Origin: Planctomycetota bacterium
Lineage (GTDB): Bacteria; Planctomycetota; Phycisphaerae; WQYP01
Direction: 5' to 3'
Assembly (NCBI GenBank): GCA_021831565.1
Contig: JAKBMM010000004.1
Location: forward strand, 1 to 64,000
Length of the DNA: 64,000 nt
Part shown: piece after piece, positions 42,067-51,615 of the stretch
Layout: each line of letters begins with the position of its first letter
Position numbering within the stretch: position 1 is the stretch's first letter
Notes under the pieces: generated by a model
The model's database searches: none
Seen by the model: the letters and a program-made list of their open reading frames with translations, nothing else
What the model was told of the DNA's origin: nothing
Translations under genes and position numbers: made by a program

Positions 42067-43472
42067 ATAAACCAGACACGCCAGGGGACGCCGGCCGCGG
42101 AACGCCCGCCGGCGCCACCGCCGGAACCCCGGAGGAACCGGACGCCCCGGATTCCACCGCACTCCCGGAAAACGCCGTCGGCCGGCGCCGGAAGATTTTT
42201 CTGATCGGCGGTTCCATTCTTCTCGTGCTGGGGGTGGCGATCGGGATTCCGTGGTACTTACACGCCCGCCGATATGTATCCACCGATGACGCCTTTGTGC
42301 GGGCCCACGTTACGTATATCAGCCCGCAAGTGGCGGCCCAGGTTAAAAAAGTGCTGGTGCTCGACAACCAATTCGTAAAAAAGGGAACCCTGCTGATCAC
42401 ATTGGATCGCCGCGGTTACCAGGCCACCGTGGACAAGATCAAGGCCCAGCTCGCCGCGGCCCGGGCCGCCCACCAGGCCAGCAGATACGCGCTGGCCATG
42501 ACCCGGCGGACCTCCACCGCCGCGCTGGAAGAAGCCCGGGCGCGGGTGGCGATCAGCCAAACCGCCATTGCCTCGGCCCAGGCGGATCTGGCGCAGATGA
42601 AAAGCGATCGGGCGGTGACGCAAGCCCAAGTGGCGGCCGCCGCCGCTAATCTGGCCGGGGCCAGAGCGAACGTGCTTGCCGCCCGGGCCGAGGCGGTGAA
42701 GGCCGTGGCCGATTACCATCGCTACGCCTCGCTGCTGAAAACAGGAGACGTGACGCCCAGCCAGGTGGACACATACCGGGCGGCCGCCATCAGCGCCCAG
42801 GCGCGCCTGGCGGCGGCTCATAAAATCGTTTTGGCGAAAGAAGCGGAGGTGGCCGCGGCACAGGCGGCGCAAAATGCGGCCTGGCAAGCGGTTTTCGCCG
42901 CCCAGGCCCGACTCCAACAGACTCGGGCCGAACTGGGCGCAGCGCGGGCGAAGCTGGCGGCGGTGAACGTGGTGCCGGAACAGGTGGGTCGGAAAAAGAG
43001 CGGCGTCAGCGGGCGCACGGCAAAAATAGCTGAACTCAAGGCGGAACTGGCGCAAGCGGCGTTGAATCTTTCCTATTGTAAAATTTATGCGCCGGTTTCG
43101 GGCTACGTCACACGGAAAAGCGTGGAGACGGGGAATTTTGTCACCGTCGGCCAGATTCTTATGAGCATCGTGCGGCCGAATATGTGGGTCATCGCCAATT
43201 TCAAGGAAACCGATCTGACCTACATGAAACCTGGTGACCCGGCGTGGATCACTGTGGATGCTTATCCGGCTCTGACATACAAGGGGTACGTGCAGAGCAT
43301 TCAGGCCGGTACCGGCGCCGAATTCAGCCTCCTGCCGCCGGAAAACGCCACCGGCAATTATGTGCAAGTCGTGCAGCGGGTTCCGGTTAAGATTCTCTTT
43401 AAAGATTTGCCGAAAAAAATGCCGTATCTGGCCGCCGGCATGTCAGCGGTTCCTGTGGTGAAGGTACGATGA
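42063..43472 (+). CDS. HlyD/EmrA-type membrane fusion protein
   Basis: A 469-residue periplasmic adaptor. A short cytoplasmic N-terminus rich in proline and alanine precedes one transmembrane segment (IFLIGGSILLVLGVAIGIPW, about residue 43-62). A lipoyl half motif (SPQVAAQVKKVLVLDNQFVK) opens the core, an exceptionally long alanine-rich coiled coil spans about residues 130-300, and the second half (YCKIYAPVSGYVTRKSVETG) closes it. It links the inner-membrane pump to the outer-membrane factor. Confidence 0.93.
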   Translation: MNKPDTPGDAGRGTPAGATAGTPEEPDAPDSTALPENAVGRRRKIFLIGGSILLVLGVAIGIPWYLHARRYVSTDDAFVRAHVTYISPQVAAQVKKVLVLDNQFVKKGTLLITLDRRGYQATVDKIKAQLAAARAAHQASRYALAMTRRTSTAALEEARARVAISQTAIASAQADLAQMKSDRAVTQAQVAAAAANLAGARANVLAARAEAVKAVADYHRYASLLKTGDVTPSQVDTYRAAAISAQARLAAAHKIVLAKEAEVAAAQAAQNAAWQAVFAAQARLQQTRAELGAARAKLAAVNVVPEQVGRKKSGVSGRTAKIAELKAELAQAALNLSYCKIYAPVSGYVTRKSVETGNFVTVGQILMSIVRPNMWVIANFKETDLTYMKPGDPAWITVDAYPALTYKGYVQSIQAGTGAEFSLLPPENATGNYVQVVQRVPVKILFKDLPKKMPYLAAGMSAVPVVKVR

Positions 43473-45067
43473 GCGCGACACTTGCCATACCGGACCGAAC
43501 GCCGGATCGCCCGGCGCGACGAGTCTTCAATCCCTGGATTGTTGCGCCGGTGGTGGCCATGGCGGCGTTCATGGAGGTGCTCGACACCACCATCGCCAAC
43601 GTGGCGCTGCCGCACATCGCCGGCAACCTCTCGGTTACCATCAACGAAAGCACCTGGGTTCTCACCAGCTACCTGGTGGCCAACGCCATCGTGCTGCCGT
43701 TGAATGGTTTCATGAGCGCCGTTTTCGGGCGCAAACCATATTTCATGGGCTGCATGGCGCTGTTCACCATCAGTTCTCTGCTGGTGGGGCTGGCGCCCAA
43801 TTTCACGGCGCTGCTGATCTTTCGCGTCCTGCAGGGATTGGGCGGCGGCGGTTTGCAGCCGGGGGCGCAGGCGATCATGCGCGATGTTTTCCCCATGGAG
43901 AAAATCGGAACCGCCATGGCGCTCTATGGCGTGGTGGTGGTGGTCGGGCCGGTGGTCGGGCCGTTGCTGGGCGGCTGGATCACCGACAATTACACTTGGC
44001 GCTGGTGTTTTCTGATCAACGTGCCGATCGGCATCATCACCCTGTTTGTGCTATCCGTGGTGCTGGCGGAACCGGCGCATCAGCGCCGCATCAAGCTACG
44101 GGAAACCGGGATCGATTACATCGGATTGGGATTGCTGGCCCTGGGTCTGGCGGCGTTGCAGATCATGCTGGACCGCGGGGAAGATGCGGATTGGTTTTCC
44201 TCGCCTTTTATCCGCATCTGCGCGGTGGTGGCGGCGCTCGGATTGCTCAGTGCGTTAATCTGGGAATGGTATCAGAAACACCCCATGGTCGATTTTCGGA
44301 TGCTCAAAGACCGCAATCTGGGTTTGGCGACGTTGGGCATGCTCATTTTCGGCGCTGTGTTGTATTCCACCACCGCACTCTTGCCGCTGATGGTCCAGAC
44401 CCTGATGGGTTACGACGCCCACGAGGCCGGCATGGTGCTGGCGCCGGGCGGTATGGTGATCTTTTTCCTGATGCCCCTGGTGGGATTCCTTGTTCCACGG
44501 GTTCCCACCCGCTGGCTTGTTACCTTCGGCGTGGTGGTCAATATCGTGGCGCTGCTGATGATGGGGGCGCTCTCGCTCCAGGCGGACTTCGCCGCCGTCG
44601 TCTGGTGCCGGATCGTGCAGGGATTGGGGCTGGCCTTTCTATTCGTGCCGTTTAACACCGCCGCGTTCGGCTATATACGCAAGGAACGGATCTCCGACGC
44701 TTCCGGCATTTTGAACCTGTTCCGGAATATCGGCGGAAGCATCGGCATCGCGGCGGCGGTCGCTTATGTAAAAAATGAATCACAGATCCAGCAGAATTTT
44801 CTGGTCGCGCACGTCAATCCGATGAATCCCGCTTATCGTCGCGCCATCGGGATCCTCGTCGGCGTTCTGCGCCGCGGCGGCTCATCGGCGGCGGGCGCCC
44901 TGCATACCGCCCAGGCGGTGCTTTATGGCCTGGTGAAGAACCAGGCGGACATGTTGGGTTATATCCATGCTTATCACCTTCTGGCCGCGGCTTTCCTGTT
45001 GGTGATTCCCATCGCCATGCTGTTGCGGACGCCGCGGTTCCAGACGGCGCCGGCGGGGATAGAATGA
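43469..45067 (+). CDS. EmrB/QacA-type drug efflux transporter (DHA2, MFS)
   Basis: A 532-residue proton-driven exporter with about 14 spans. The family motif C-like segment (LYGVVVVVGPVVGPLLGGWI) and motif A-like loop (FMSAVFGRKPYFMGCMALF) are present, and the N-terminus reads MEVLDTTIANVALPHIAGNL, the DHA2 signature. It overlaps emrA by 4 bp (ATGA). Together they form a tripartite pump with the outer-membrane gene downstream. Confidence 0.94.
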   Translation: MSATLAIPDRTPDRPARRVFNPWIVAPVVAMAAFMEVLDTTIANVALPHIAGNLSVTINESTWVLTSYLVANAIVLPLNGFMSAVFGRKPYFMGCMALFTISSLLVGLAPNFTALLIFRVLQGLGGGGLQPGAQAIMRDVFPMEKIGTAMALYGVVVVVGPVVGPLLGGWITDNYTWRWCFLINVPIGIITLFVLSVVLAEPAHQRRIKLRETGIDYIGLGLLALGLAALQIMLDRGEDADWFSSPFIRICAVVAALGLLSALIWEWYQKHPMVDFRMLKDRNLGLATLGMLIFGAVLYSTTALLPLMVQTLMGYDAHEAGMVLAPGGMVIFFLMPLVGFLVPRVPTRWLVTFGVVVNIVALLMMGALSLQADFAAVVWCRIVQGLGLAFLFVPFNTAAFGYIRKERISDASGILNLFRNIGGSIGIAAAVAYVKNESQIQQNFLVAHVNPMNPAYRRAIGILVGVLRRGGSSAAGALHTAQAVLYGLVKNQADMLGYIHAYHLLAAAFLLVIPIAMLLRTPRFQTAPAGIE

Positions 45068-45119
45068 AAAAAAACCCTGGACGGGGCGGTTCGTCCCGTA
45101 TTCTTTTAGGAGCTCAACC

Positions 45120-46637
45120 ATGTGGATCAGAGAAAGTTTGCCGGGGCGCCGCCGCATGCGTTGGATGCCGCAAGTCCGCGCCTCCATGCTCCCTGGCCGG
45201 CCGGGATTCCCACGCCGCATTTATGGAGGAATCCGCGGTTTATGGTTGGCCGCCGCCCTGGTACTGCCGGGCCTGGTCGCCGGCTGCGTGAACCAGCAAA
45301 AGGAAGTGGCGCACTACGAGAAGATTTTGCATGCGCATCCGGCGACAACCGCCGCGGCGCTGCGCGTTCCGCGCGAATGTACGCTCGCTGAGGCGATGCG
45401 CCTGGCCAACGACAACAATGAACAACTCGCCATTTCCGGCGAGGACTACCTCCAGGCCCTGATCGCCAGGAATCGCGCGTTTGCCTCGTTCCTGCCCACC
45501 ATCGGCCTTGACGTGCAGGATTTTCAGCAACAGGAATTCAATACGGCGGGGTTTCCGCCGGATTTCACCCAATTCTTTCAAACACACTATTTCAATCTGC
45601 CGCTGCAAACCCAGCTCAATGTCAACGCGTGGCGCGACGCCGCGGCGATTCAGGCGGCCGGTACAACCGTGCGGCAGCGCCGCGCGCTGCTGCGGGACAT
45701 GCAGTCCAATCTGCTGCTGGAAGTGGCCCAGACCTATTACGGGGTGCTCAGCGAGGCGCGTTCGGTGAAAGTTCTTCGCGCCACGCTGGGCGTGCAAAAA
45801 GCCAATGTGGCCAGCATGAAGCGCAAGCAAAAAGCGGGCATCGTCGTTCGCTTGAGCGTGCTGCAATCCGAAGCGGACGAATCCGCAACGCGGGTCCTGC
45901 TCACCCAAGCCCGCAACAGCGTTCAAAAGGGCCGCGCGGTGCTGGCGTTTCTGATCGGTGCGCCGAATCTCAACGGCGCCCGCCTGGTGAATCGGTTTGA
46001 TCCGCCGGCTCATGTTCCCGCACTCCGGCAACTGGACCAAATCTCCCTGCGCCAGCGCCAGGATTTGCGCGCCGCCGATGACGCCGTGGCGACCAGCCGG
46101 CACGAAGTGTCCGCGGCGGTGGCGGAATATTTTCCCTCGGTCTCCATCGATCTAAATACTTTTCTTTCCAAGCAAAGCTTTCCCGGCGATAGCTGGTGGA
46201 ACAGCTTGTTCAGCGTGAATCTGCCTATTTTTGAAGGAGGGGTGATTTACGACGATATTCGCACGGCTTACTCCCGGCTGCGCCAGGCCATGCTGGCGCG
46301 CCAACGCCTGGCACAGCGGATTCTGGAGCAGGTCCGCATCGCCCGGGACAACTGGATCAGCAGCGTGAAACTGGTGCGTAATCTGCTTACAGAGATGCGC
46401 GCCGCCCGGGCCTCCTTCCACCAGGCTCGTCATTCGTTTCAAGCGGGTCTGGCCACCAACCTCGATGTAATTACCGCCCAGGATCGCGCCTTGGCGGCAC
46501 AATTGGCCTATGAAAAGGCTCACTACAACGAACGCGTCGATATGCTGGCGCTGCTGCGCATGACCGGTCGGCTGACTTATCCGGCGATCGCCCAACTGGC
46601 GGCGGCCGGCGGGACGCACGTGGTCGCCGACAAATAG
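45120..46637 (+). CDS. Outer-membrane efflux lipoprotein (NodT/TolC family)
   Basis: A 505-residue TolC-like channel. The N-terminus is long and basic before a lipobox LVLPGLVAGCVN (Cys about residue 59), with two outer-membrane efflux repeats (TLAEAMRLANDNNEQLAISG ... and RIARDNWISSVKLVRNLLTE). ATG 45120 has TTAGGAG at good spacing. It is the last gene of the tetR-emrA-emrB operon, 52 bp after emrB. Confidence 0.9.
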   Translation: MWIRESLPGRRRMRWMPQVRASMLPGRPGFPRRIYGGIRGLWLAAALVLPGLVAGCVNQQKEVAHYEKILHAHPATTAAALRVPRECTLAEAMRLANDNNEQLAISGEDYLQALIARNRAFASFLPTIGLDVQDFQQQEFNTAGFPPDFTQFFQTHYFNLPLQTQLNVNAWRDAAAIQAAGTTVRQRRALLRDMQSNLLLEVAQTYYGVLSEARSVKVLRATLGVQKANVASMKRKQKAGIVVRLSVLQSEADESATRVLLTQARNSVQKGRAVLAFLIGAPNLNGARLVNRFDPPAHVPALRQLDQISLRQRQDLRAADDAVATSRHEVSAAVAEYFPSVSIDLNTFLSKQSFPGDSWWNSLFSVNLPIFEGGVIYDDIRTAYSRLRQAMLARQRLAQRILEQVRIARDNWISSVKLVRNLLTEMRAARASFHQARHSFQAGLATNLDVITAQDRALAAQLAYEKAHYNERVDMLALLRMTGRLTYPAIAQLAAAGGTHVVADK

Positions 46638-46784
46638 ACCTGTTCTCGTAAAGTTTTATCCACATTACCGCCGATAACCTATGAAGACTCACGGTATAAG
46701 CACAGTGCTTCGACTCTGTTGCCGGCTCCGGACGCTCGGGGAATATACGTGTTTGTCCACGGCGCCTGTTCGGGCGCCGCGGAG

Positions 46785-46802
46785 TCCCGACGGCTATCGG
46801 GA
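46785..46802. repeat. Copy of the dispersed TCCCGA...TCGGGA palindrome
   Basis: TCCCGACGGCTATCGGGA has 6-base inverted arms. Related copies lie at 51607-51624 and 16566-16582, with partial copies elsewhere. It is in the leader of the methyltransferase gene at 46851. Confidence 0.5.
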
Positions 46803-46850
46803 TTCCATTTTGCTACGGCGAATTCCGCCGTTGGTCAGCGGGATAAAGTC

Positions 46851-47714
46851 ATGTCGCACCCTTTGCGATCACCTGCGGGCAAGCCGTGCGCCGATTCAGA
46901 AGGCGGCGCGCGGCCCGCTCCCATTGCCATCGGACGAATCCCTTTGCCCGCGGCGCCACGTGGCCGCACAGACGCTCGCCCGCCAATCCCGACCGGCGTC
47001 GAAATTCGATTGGCCTCCGCCGAATGGCCGGCGGCCTATGCCGTGGCGCCGGGCCAGGTGGTGGTGGAGATCGGCTGCGGTTCCGGCCGGCGCACCATCG
47101 CGACCGCGCGGCGAGTCGGTCCCCTCGGCAAAGTGCTCGGAATTGACAGTTCGCCCGCGGCCGTCGCCGCGGCCCGGAAAAACGCGCGCACCGCCGGATT
47201 GAGAAATATTGAACTATATCTATGCCGCCTGGACAGCATTCCGCTGCCTTCGGCCAGCGCCCACTGGGTGATCGGCGGGGGAATATCCTCTCTGGCCGGC
47301 AATCGCCTCGTCGTGTTTCGCGAAATCTTTCGCGCTCTGGCGCCCGGCGGTCGCGCCGTGATTCATGATATAGCCGTCCGCCGGCTGCTTCCTCCGGAAA
47401 TCGCCAACAGCGTGTTGGACCATACGTACGGTTTAGATGGCGTAGTAGAGGTATCAAGCTATATGAAGCTGTTGGCGAATCTCGGCCTGGACGAACTGAC
47501 GCTCTGCGAATATGCCCCCGCCGCGAACCTGCGGGACTTGTGCGACGGGCAACTGTCCTTCCAAAATGAAAACGACTTTCCGGCCGCCGGTGCGCCCGCC
47601 CGGCCAATCCGATCCGCAATCCGCGGCGTTTCCCCATCCCGGCACGACGATCCGTGGCGCTGGCTGGGCGAATATCTTACCGGCGTACGGATTGAGGCCC
47701 GCAAACCAGCCTGA
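46851..47714 (+). CDS. ArsM-like SAM methyltransferase lacking the catalytic cysteine
   Basis: A 287-residue methyltransferase. The SAM motif VVVEIGCGSGRRTIATARRV and the following KVLGIDSSPAAVAAARKNA closely resemble ArsM in this window (31198-32112). At the position of the ArsM cysteine ([12 protein letters not shown]) this protein has GGGISSLAGNR, with no cysteine, and the first cysteine region is replaced by a proline-rich N-terminus. Arsenite methylation is therefore unlikely; a different acceptor is expected. ATG 46851 has GGGAT upstream; earlier in-frame methionines (46719) are less likely. Confidence 0.8.
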   Translation: MSHPLRSPAGKPCADSEGGARPAPIAIGRIPLPAAPRGRTDARPPIPTGVEIRLASAEWPAAYAVAPGQVVVEIGCGSGRRTIATARRVGPLGKVLGIDSSPAAVAAARKNARTAGLRNIELYLCRLDSIPLPSASAHWVIGGGISSLAGNRLVVFREIFRALAPGGRAVIHDIAVRRLLPPEIANSVLDHTYGLDGVVEVSSYMKLLANLGLDELTLCEYAPAANLRDLCDGQLSFQNENDFPAAGAPARPIRSAIRGVSPSRHDDPWRWLGEYLTGVRIEARKPA

Positions 47715-48225
47715 CTTGGGCCGGATGGGAGCGTCCCGCCGGTCACGGCTTGCGAGCCTCTCCTCGCCGGGCGTGGCGGCGACAATTCAAGATTACCGGA
47801 AGACTGTTTTATGTCATACCAAAGTTGTAATATCACTGGTTTATGGTTCACTCGCCTTAAGTCCGAAAATTGCCGATAATACTGCGCTGGGCCAACCGGA
47901 GGCTGCCGCGTGGACGTCCCAACTTCCAGTTCTTCGCCCGGACCGGCCGCGTTGGCCGCCGGCGCGGCTGCGATCCCGCGCCGGCCGCGTGGATTGTTGC
48001 TTCAAAATAGGCCGGATCTCTACTATATCCAGATGCGTGACGAACTCCATGGAGCCTTATTGACGCGCTATCGCTCCGGAGAGTACCACTCCCATGGTGC
48101 ATGTGTGTTTGTCGCGGCGGGTGAATTCCGCCGTTGAATGAATCCATGACCGCCATCGCCCGGAAGTCCCGGTACAACCAATAGAAAGTGGATACCGGTA
48201 TCGCTATTTCAGGAAAATTCATCCG
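47715..48225. other. Intergenic region with one doubtful small ORF
   Basis: About 510 bp between the methyltransferase and the flippase. The AT-rich part 47800-47885 contains -10-like GATAAT hexamers but no well-spaced pair. A GTG frame at 47910-48137 is listed separately. I see no RNA gene or repeat. Confidence 0.4.
47910..48137 (+). CDS. Doubtful 75-residue ORF
   Basis: A GTG-started frame whose ribosome-binding site (GGAGG, 7 bp spacing) is good. The product starts MDVPTSSSSPGPAALAAGAA and contains LLQNRPDLYYIQMRDELHGA; there is no known family. The composition is not convincingly protein-like at the N-terminus. It may be real, possibly a small regulator, or chance. Confidence 0.28.
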   Translation: MDVPTSSSSPGPAALAAGAAAIPRRPRGLLLQNRPDLYYIQMRDELHGALLTRYRSGEYHSHGACVFVAAGEFRR

Positions 48226-49737
48226 ATGACGCAGGCGGAACCGGTTAGCACATCCGAAGAAATTTCGCTGGCGCAGCGTACGTCGCGCGGTTTTGCCTGG
48301 CTGCTGATGCAAACGCTCGGGTCCAAGGCCTTCAGCGTTGTGGGCCAGATATTCCTGGCCCATCTGCTCGCTCCCCATGATTACGGCCTGGTGGCGCTGG
48401 CTTATACCGCCTGCACGATTCCCGGCATGTTGCGTCTGACGGGCGTGCCGCAGGTGCTGGTGCAAAAGCAGTCCCGTTTTCCGCGCTGGGCCAATGCGGG
48501 ATTTTGGATGGAATTGTACCTGGGCTTGGGAGCCGCCGTTCTGATGGTTCTCGCCGCGCCGATCGCCGCGGTTATGTTCCATACGCGGGACGTTGTCGGA
48601 CCCATATTGGTGGTCGCGTCGGGCGCCCTCATCAGCCCGCTGGCCGCAGTCCCGGGGGCGGACTTAACCCGTCGTCTTGAATTCCGCTCCCTGGCGCTGG
48701 TGGGACTGGCTTACAACATACTGGCCATGACCATTAGCGTGCTACTGGCGGCCCTGCATTTCGGCGTGTACAGCTTTGTCATACCACTGCCGGTATGCTC
48801 CGCCCTGCGCGCCGTGGCGCTTTGGCGGCTGGCCAAGCCGCGAATCCGGTGGAACCCGCAATTCCGGCGCTGGTGGGGGTTGGCGGTCGGCAGCGGACCG
48901 CTGCTGGGAGCGTCGTTCTGCGCCGTCGCTATTTCCACTGCGCAGAATCTTTCACTGGGGCTGTTCCATTCCAAGGAGATGATGGGCGATTACTTTTTTG
49001 CCTGGAATCTTGCCAGTCAGGTGGTGCAGTTGCTGGCAATGAATCTCTCGGGTGTTCTATTTCCGGCGCTAAGCACGCTCCAGAACGATCCGCGGCGTCA
49101 ACTCGGGGCCTTTCTACGGGCCGCGCGGGCCATGGCCCTGCTGTCCGTGCCGATTTGTATCCTGGAGATTATCTTCGCCCGCCCCGGTGTGGAGCTGATT
49201 TATGGCGCCAAGTGGCTGCCAGCCGTTCCCATGGTCCAATATTTCGCCGCGGCCAGTGTCTTCACACTGCTGGCCGGACTGGCACAGAATCTGCTTTCGG
49301 CGCAGGGGCGTTTTCTGCTCCAATTGCGATGGGCTGCTATAGCGGCCGTTTTGTACATTCCGGTGGGATTCGTGGTGGGAATGAAATACGGGGCGGTGGC
49401 GCTGGTGGCGACGACGCTCGTTTACGGCTTCATCAACACGCCGATCGGAATGTTTTTGGCGGTGCGCCGGGGCGGCGGCCGCGCTCGCGACGTCGCTGGC
49501 GTGTTGGTGCCGCCCTGTCTGCTGGGATTGGCGGCGGTGATCCCGACCGTGCTGCTGTTATGGCTGTTGCCGATGAAATTTCGCACGGATCTGGTGGAAT
49601 TGCTGGTTGCCGTGTTGCTCACACCACCCCTCTACGCACTGTTAGTCCGGCGCTTCCGCCGCGCCGATTTTGACGAGTTGGCCGGCCACATGCGGCACCT
49701 TCTAAGGCGGATATTCGGGCGGGAACCGGCGGCGTAG
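48226..49737 (+). CDS. Polysaccharide flippase (Wzx-like, MOP superfamily)
   Basis: A 503-residue integral membrane protein with about 12-14 spans. The start RGFAWLLMQTLGSKAFSVVG followed by QIFLAHLLAPHDYGLVALAY is typical of lipopolysaccharide/exopolysaccharide biosynthesis proteins of the RfbX/Wzx type, which move lipid-linked glycans across the inner membrane. ATG 48226 follows AGGAAA. No glycosyltransferase cluster accompanies it. Confidence 0.88.
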   Translation: MTQAEPVSTSEEISLAQRTSRGFAWLLMQTLGSKAFSVVGQIFLAHLLAPHDYGLVALAYTACTIPGMLRLTGVPQVLVQKQSRFPRWANAGFWMELYLGLGAAVLMVLAAPIAAVMFHTRDVVGPILVVASGALISPLAAVPGADLTRRLEFRSLALVGLAYNILAMTISVLLAALHFGVYSFVIPLPVCSALRAVALWRLAKPRIRWNPQFRRWWGLAVGSGPLLGASFCAVAISTAQNLSLGLFHSKEMMGDYFFAWNLASQVVQLLAMNLSGVLFPALSTLQNDPRRQLGAFLRAARAMALLSVPICILEIIFARPGVELIYGAKWLPAVPMVQYFAAASVFTLLAGLAQNLLSAQGRFLLQLRWAAIAAVLYIPVGFVVGMKYGAVALVATTLVYGFINTPIGMFLAVRRGGGRARDVAGVLVPPCLLGLAAVIPTVLLLWLLPMKFRTDLVELLVAVLLTPPLYALLVRRFRRADFDELAGHMRHLLRRIFGREPAA

Positions 49738-49782
49738 CCGCCAATACCGAATTGGGGAAAATATTCAGCGACAAAGGCAGGT

Positions 49783-50244
49783 TCAAGTCGGAACCGGCGG
49801 AAGCGGTTGGGCGCAAAGATGCCACAGATCGGGATGATCGGAATCCCGCAGAAGACTTATGCGTACATGCAGGCGTGCGCCGCGCAGTTCCACTTGCGTT
49901 TTTTGATCACCGGTTTGGATCAGCAGCGCTGCGCCGGAATCAACCCGTTTCACCGTGCCGCGATCTCTGGAAACAGGTCCTTCGAATGTCAGGTAAACAC
50001 GGCGATGATCGGGTAAAGCGCAGACGACGGCGGTGAATTCTTTTTTTTCCCCGGCGAACCATTGCAGGGGATCTGTGTCGATCCGCCATGTGGCCAGCCG
50101 GGCGCGGCCGGGCAGGTCCAGCAGAAAATCCCAATGCGTTTCTTCGGACCGGCTGTGCCGAAGGATGGCGAAGCGGCGCCCGGCCGGCCCAGGCGCCGGC
50201 GGACCTGCGCCGGAGGAATCCACAGGGGAGTCTTGCCAAACCAT
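49783..50244 (-). CDS. LigD 3'-phosphoesterase-like domain protein
   Basis: A 153-residue stand-alone domain. The segment RRFAILRHSRSEETHWDFLL contains two histidines and an aspartate arranged as in the phosphoesterase (PE) domain of DNA ligase D, followed by RRVYLTFEGPVSRDRGTV as in LigD-PE. It might process 3' ends of DNA. No ligase or polymerase domain is attached. The start at 50244 has no ribosome-binding site and is a best guess. Confidence 0.72.
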   Translation of the reverse strand: MVWQDSPVDSSGAGPPAPGPAGRRFAILRHSRSEETHWDFLLDLPGRARLATWRIDTDPLQWFAGEKKEFTAVVCALPDHRRVYLTFEGPVSRDRGTVKRVDSGAALLIQTGDQKTQVELRGARLHVRISLLRDSDHPDLWHLCAQPLPPVPT

Positions 50245-50292
50245 GATGGAATGATACCATCAACGTTGTCTTGGTGGCTTTGGAGTGCATTT

Positions 50293-50985
50293 ATGAGTTT
50301 GAAACATAGGCGTCGCGGGCGCGTAGCCAGGCCGGTCTTGCTTCTGGCCGCCATTGGCATGCTGTTTTTGGCGGGCTGCGAATCGCCGGCCCTGCGGTTG
50401 CGTAACGAAGGGTTGCGCCTTTACCACCAGGGCCACTATCAGGCGGCCGTGCGGAAATTCGACGATGCGTTGAATTACAATCAGTCCGAGCCGCACGGCA
50501 ACTATTACGCCGGCGCCGCCGATTACATGCTCGGCCGTTATGAGCAGGCGATTTACCATTACAAACTGGCGTTGCAGACGAATCCGAACTATGGCCAGGC
50601 CAAGAGCGCGCTGGCGCAAGCCTACATCAAGGAAGGTAAACCCAATGAAGCAATGAACACGCTCGAGCGCATTGCCGCCTTGACCGGACGGGTGGGCGAC
50701 CGGCTGCGCGTGGCGCGGTTTTACGCGCGACTCGGCGATCTGGATGATGCGCGTGTGAATTATATGAAGGCCGCCGCGATGGCGCCCAATGATCCGGCCG
50801 CGCTGATCGCGGTCGGAAAGTTTTTCGACCGCATCGGGCACCGGAAGCGGGCGGTGGGGTATTACGAGCAGGCTTATCGTCTGGCGCCGACCACGCCGGG
50901 TCTGGTAAAACTTTTGAGCGCGGACGGGGCGACAATTTCCGATGCGCTGACCGCGCCGCCGGCCGCGCCGGCAACCGCACCATGA
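50293..50985 (+). CDS. TPR-repeat lipoprotein
   Basis: A 230-residue lipoprotein with lipobox LFLAGCESP (Cys about residue 29). Four to five tetratricopeptide repeats follow, for example GLRLYHQGHYQAAVRKFDDA and AADYMLGRYEQAIYHYKLAL, a scaffold for protein contact. ATG 50293 has GGAG at 7 bp. Its C-terminus is alanine/proline-rich. The gene overlaps or abuts the next one (start at 50986), so they are probably co-transcribed. Confidence 0.87.
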   Translation: MSLKHRRRGRVARPVLLLAAIGMLFLAGCESPALRLRNEGLRLYHQGHYQAAVRKFDDALNYNQSEPHGNYYAGAADYMLGRYEQAIYHYKLALQTNPNYGQAKSALAQAYIKEGKPNEAMNTLERIAALTGRVGDRLRVARFYARLGDLDDARVNYMKAAAMAPNDPAALIAVGKFFDRIGHRKRAVGYYEQAYRLAPTTPGLVKLLSADGATISDALTAPPAAPATAP

Positions 50986-51615
50986 ATGGCCGGAAGCGAC
51001 GCGGCATTCCAATCGAAATCGGGATGGCTATCGGGATTATCCGGACCGTTCAAGATGATTGAATCCGCAAGCTGTCGATTTATCGAAATGCTCGATCCGC
51101 GGCGCGATGTGATTTACGCGCAGGCCAGCGCCGCCGGCGTCCCGTCCCAGGTTGAAACTATTCTGCAACATGCGGTTCGGCGGGCTTACCGCACCTACGT
51201 ACAAGAGGCCACGCCGGAAAATGATCTGGCCGATCTGGTGGGGCGATACATCCGGGAACAGACAGGCCAGCCGGTATTGCCGGCGCCCGAACCGATGGCG
51301 ATGCCGGCCGATATCTGGGCTCGCCTGGTCGCGGCTGTACAGATTGAGGCGGCCCGTCTGGGCGGCGTGGTGGAACAATCCATGCTTGCTTATGATCCAT
51401 TGCTGGCGCCGCGAAAAAAAAATATCGCGGATGAGGAATCGATCGAAGGGTTGAACCTTTCTCCCTGGACGCGGTTTGTCGTGGCGGCGGCGATTGTGCT
51501 CATCATCGGCATCGTGGCCACTATTATGCTCACCACCCGGCGAATGCCGGCGGCGACCACCCGCCCCGCGGCAGCCGGCGGGCCCAGCGCCCCGGGCGCC
51601 AGGCATTCCCGATAG
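50986..51615 (+). CDS. Hypothetical tail-anchored membrane protein
   Basis: A 209-residue protein with a C-terminal membrane segment (FVVAAAIVLIIGIVATIMLT, about residue 160-182) and a short external tail. The N-terminal part contains MLDPRRDVIYAQASAAGVPS and a helical YRTYVQEATPENDLADLVG. ATG 51055 within the frame is a possible shorter start. The stop is formed inside a dispersed palindrome (51607-51624). Function unknown. Confidence 0.6.
   Translation: MAGSDAAFQSKSGWLSGLSGPFKMIESASCRFIEMLDPRRDVIYAQASAAGVPSQVETILQHAVRRAYRTYVQEATPENDLADLVGRYIREQTGQPVLPAPEPMAMPADIWARLVAAVQIEAARLGGVVEQSMLAYDPLLAPRKKNIADEESIEGLNLSPWTRFVVAAAIVLIIGIVATIMLTTRRMPAATTRPAAAGGPSAPGARHSR

Noticed and set aside
42258..43367. 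Minus-strand frame of 369 codons opposite emrA
   Set aside because: Histidine/arginine-rich composition is the antisense product of the alanine-rich coiled coil; no motif.
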